NCBI GenBank assembly: GCA_002371375.1
Contig: DFIB01000046.1
Span: 1-5,519 of the forward strand
From: Mageeibacillus sp. UBA3708
GTDB lineage: Bacteria > Bacillota > Clostridia > Saccharofermentanales > Saccharofermentanaceae
Reading direction: 5' to 3'
DNA length: 5,519 nt
Positions 5,409 through 5,519 of the stretch are shown one piece after another (the stretch's first letter is position 1; every line of letters starts with the position of its first letter). Both the position numbers and the translations under genes were made by a program. Under the pieces are notes generated by a model. That model did not search any database, had not been told where the DNA came from, and worked only from the letters and a program-made list of their open reading frames with translations.

Positions 5409-5519
5409 TTAGCCTTCAATGGCAATCGTTGTGTTGGAAGGAAGAGCCTTAAGTTCCTTCTTCGGGATGCAAAGCTTTAATACACCGTCTTCGTACTTTG
5501 CCTTAACGTCTTCGGTCTT
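5409..5519 (-). CDS. Hsp20/alpha-crystallin small heat-shock protein, C-terminal part
   Basis: Only the last 36 codons and the TAA stop (5409-5411) are in the window; the gene continues beyond the right edge. The tail reads VKAKYEDGVLKLCIPKKE, then LKALPSNTTIAIEG. The 'aky.dGVL.l.iPKke' strand pair is the signature end of the alpha-crystallin domain, and the closing 'TIAIEG' is the usual short C-terminal extension of Clostridia Hsp20 proteins. Members form cytoplasmic oligomers that hold unfolded proteins without ATP. The intrinsic terminator shortly downstream fits a complete 3' end. No promoter is visible because the start lies outside the window. Confidence 0.85.
   Translation of the reverse strand, partial: KTEDVKAKYEDGVLKLCIPKKELKALPSNTTIAIEG

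Overview
The window looks chromosomal and comes from a Gram-positive anaerobe of the Clostridia, most likely a Lachnospiraceae-like gut or rumen bacterium. This is inferred from the protein families (an XRE regulator with a C-terminal zinc ribbon, a VanRS-like two-component pair, a lipobox esterase, a BspA-type leucine-rich-repeat remnant, an Hsp20 tail), the strong AAGGAG/GGAGG ribosome sites and the moderate GC content. No marker gene fixes the species. Every gene I can support lies on the minus strand, so transcription runs from right to left.

In transcription order: (i) the last 36 codons of an Hsp20-type small heat-shock protein enter from the right edge and end at a clear intrinsic terminator (5353-5383). 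(ii) About 760 bases without genes follow. They hold a perfect GC-rich hairpin (4805-4823) and, at 4917-5273, a regular array of six units with a 63-64 base period. Each unit is an 8-base arm ATCAGAYY, exactly 22 variable bases, then the inverted arm RGTCTGAT. (iii) An OmpR-family response regulator (3922-4593) overlaps a sensor histidine kinase by 17 bases; the kinase seems to start at a TTG codon (3938). (iv) After a 124-base gap comes a lipoprotein esterase (986-2401). (v) An 85-base gap precedes an XRE regulator with a zinc ribbon (448-900). (vi) Beyond it is a short broken fragment of a leucine-rich-repeat surface protein (192-356), then AT-rich sequence with nothing recognisable.

The central four genes read as a regulatory cassette. 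The same direct-repeat element, TSYAYA-like hexamers (TCCACA/TCCATA on the coding strand) spaced one helical turn (11 bases) apart, lies upstream of both the response regulator and the esterase. It matches 14 of 16 bases over its core and has the same orientation at both genes. OmpR-family regulators bind this kind of site, so the simplest model is that the two-component system controls itself and the esterase. An imperfect 17-base palindrome in the esterase leader could be the target of a second regulator, perhaps the neighbouring XRE protein.

The most unusual element is the 4917-5273 array, which I cannot assign to a known class. Its strict spacing with variable interiors suggests an ordered protein-binding array or a chain of structured RNA hairpins.
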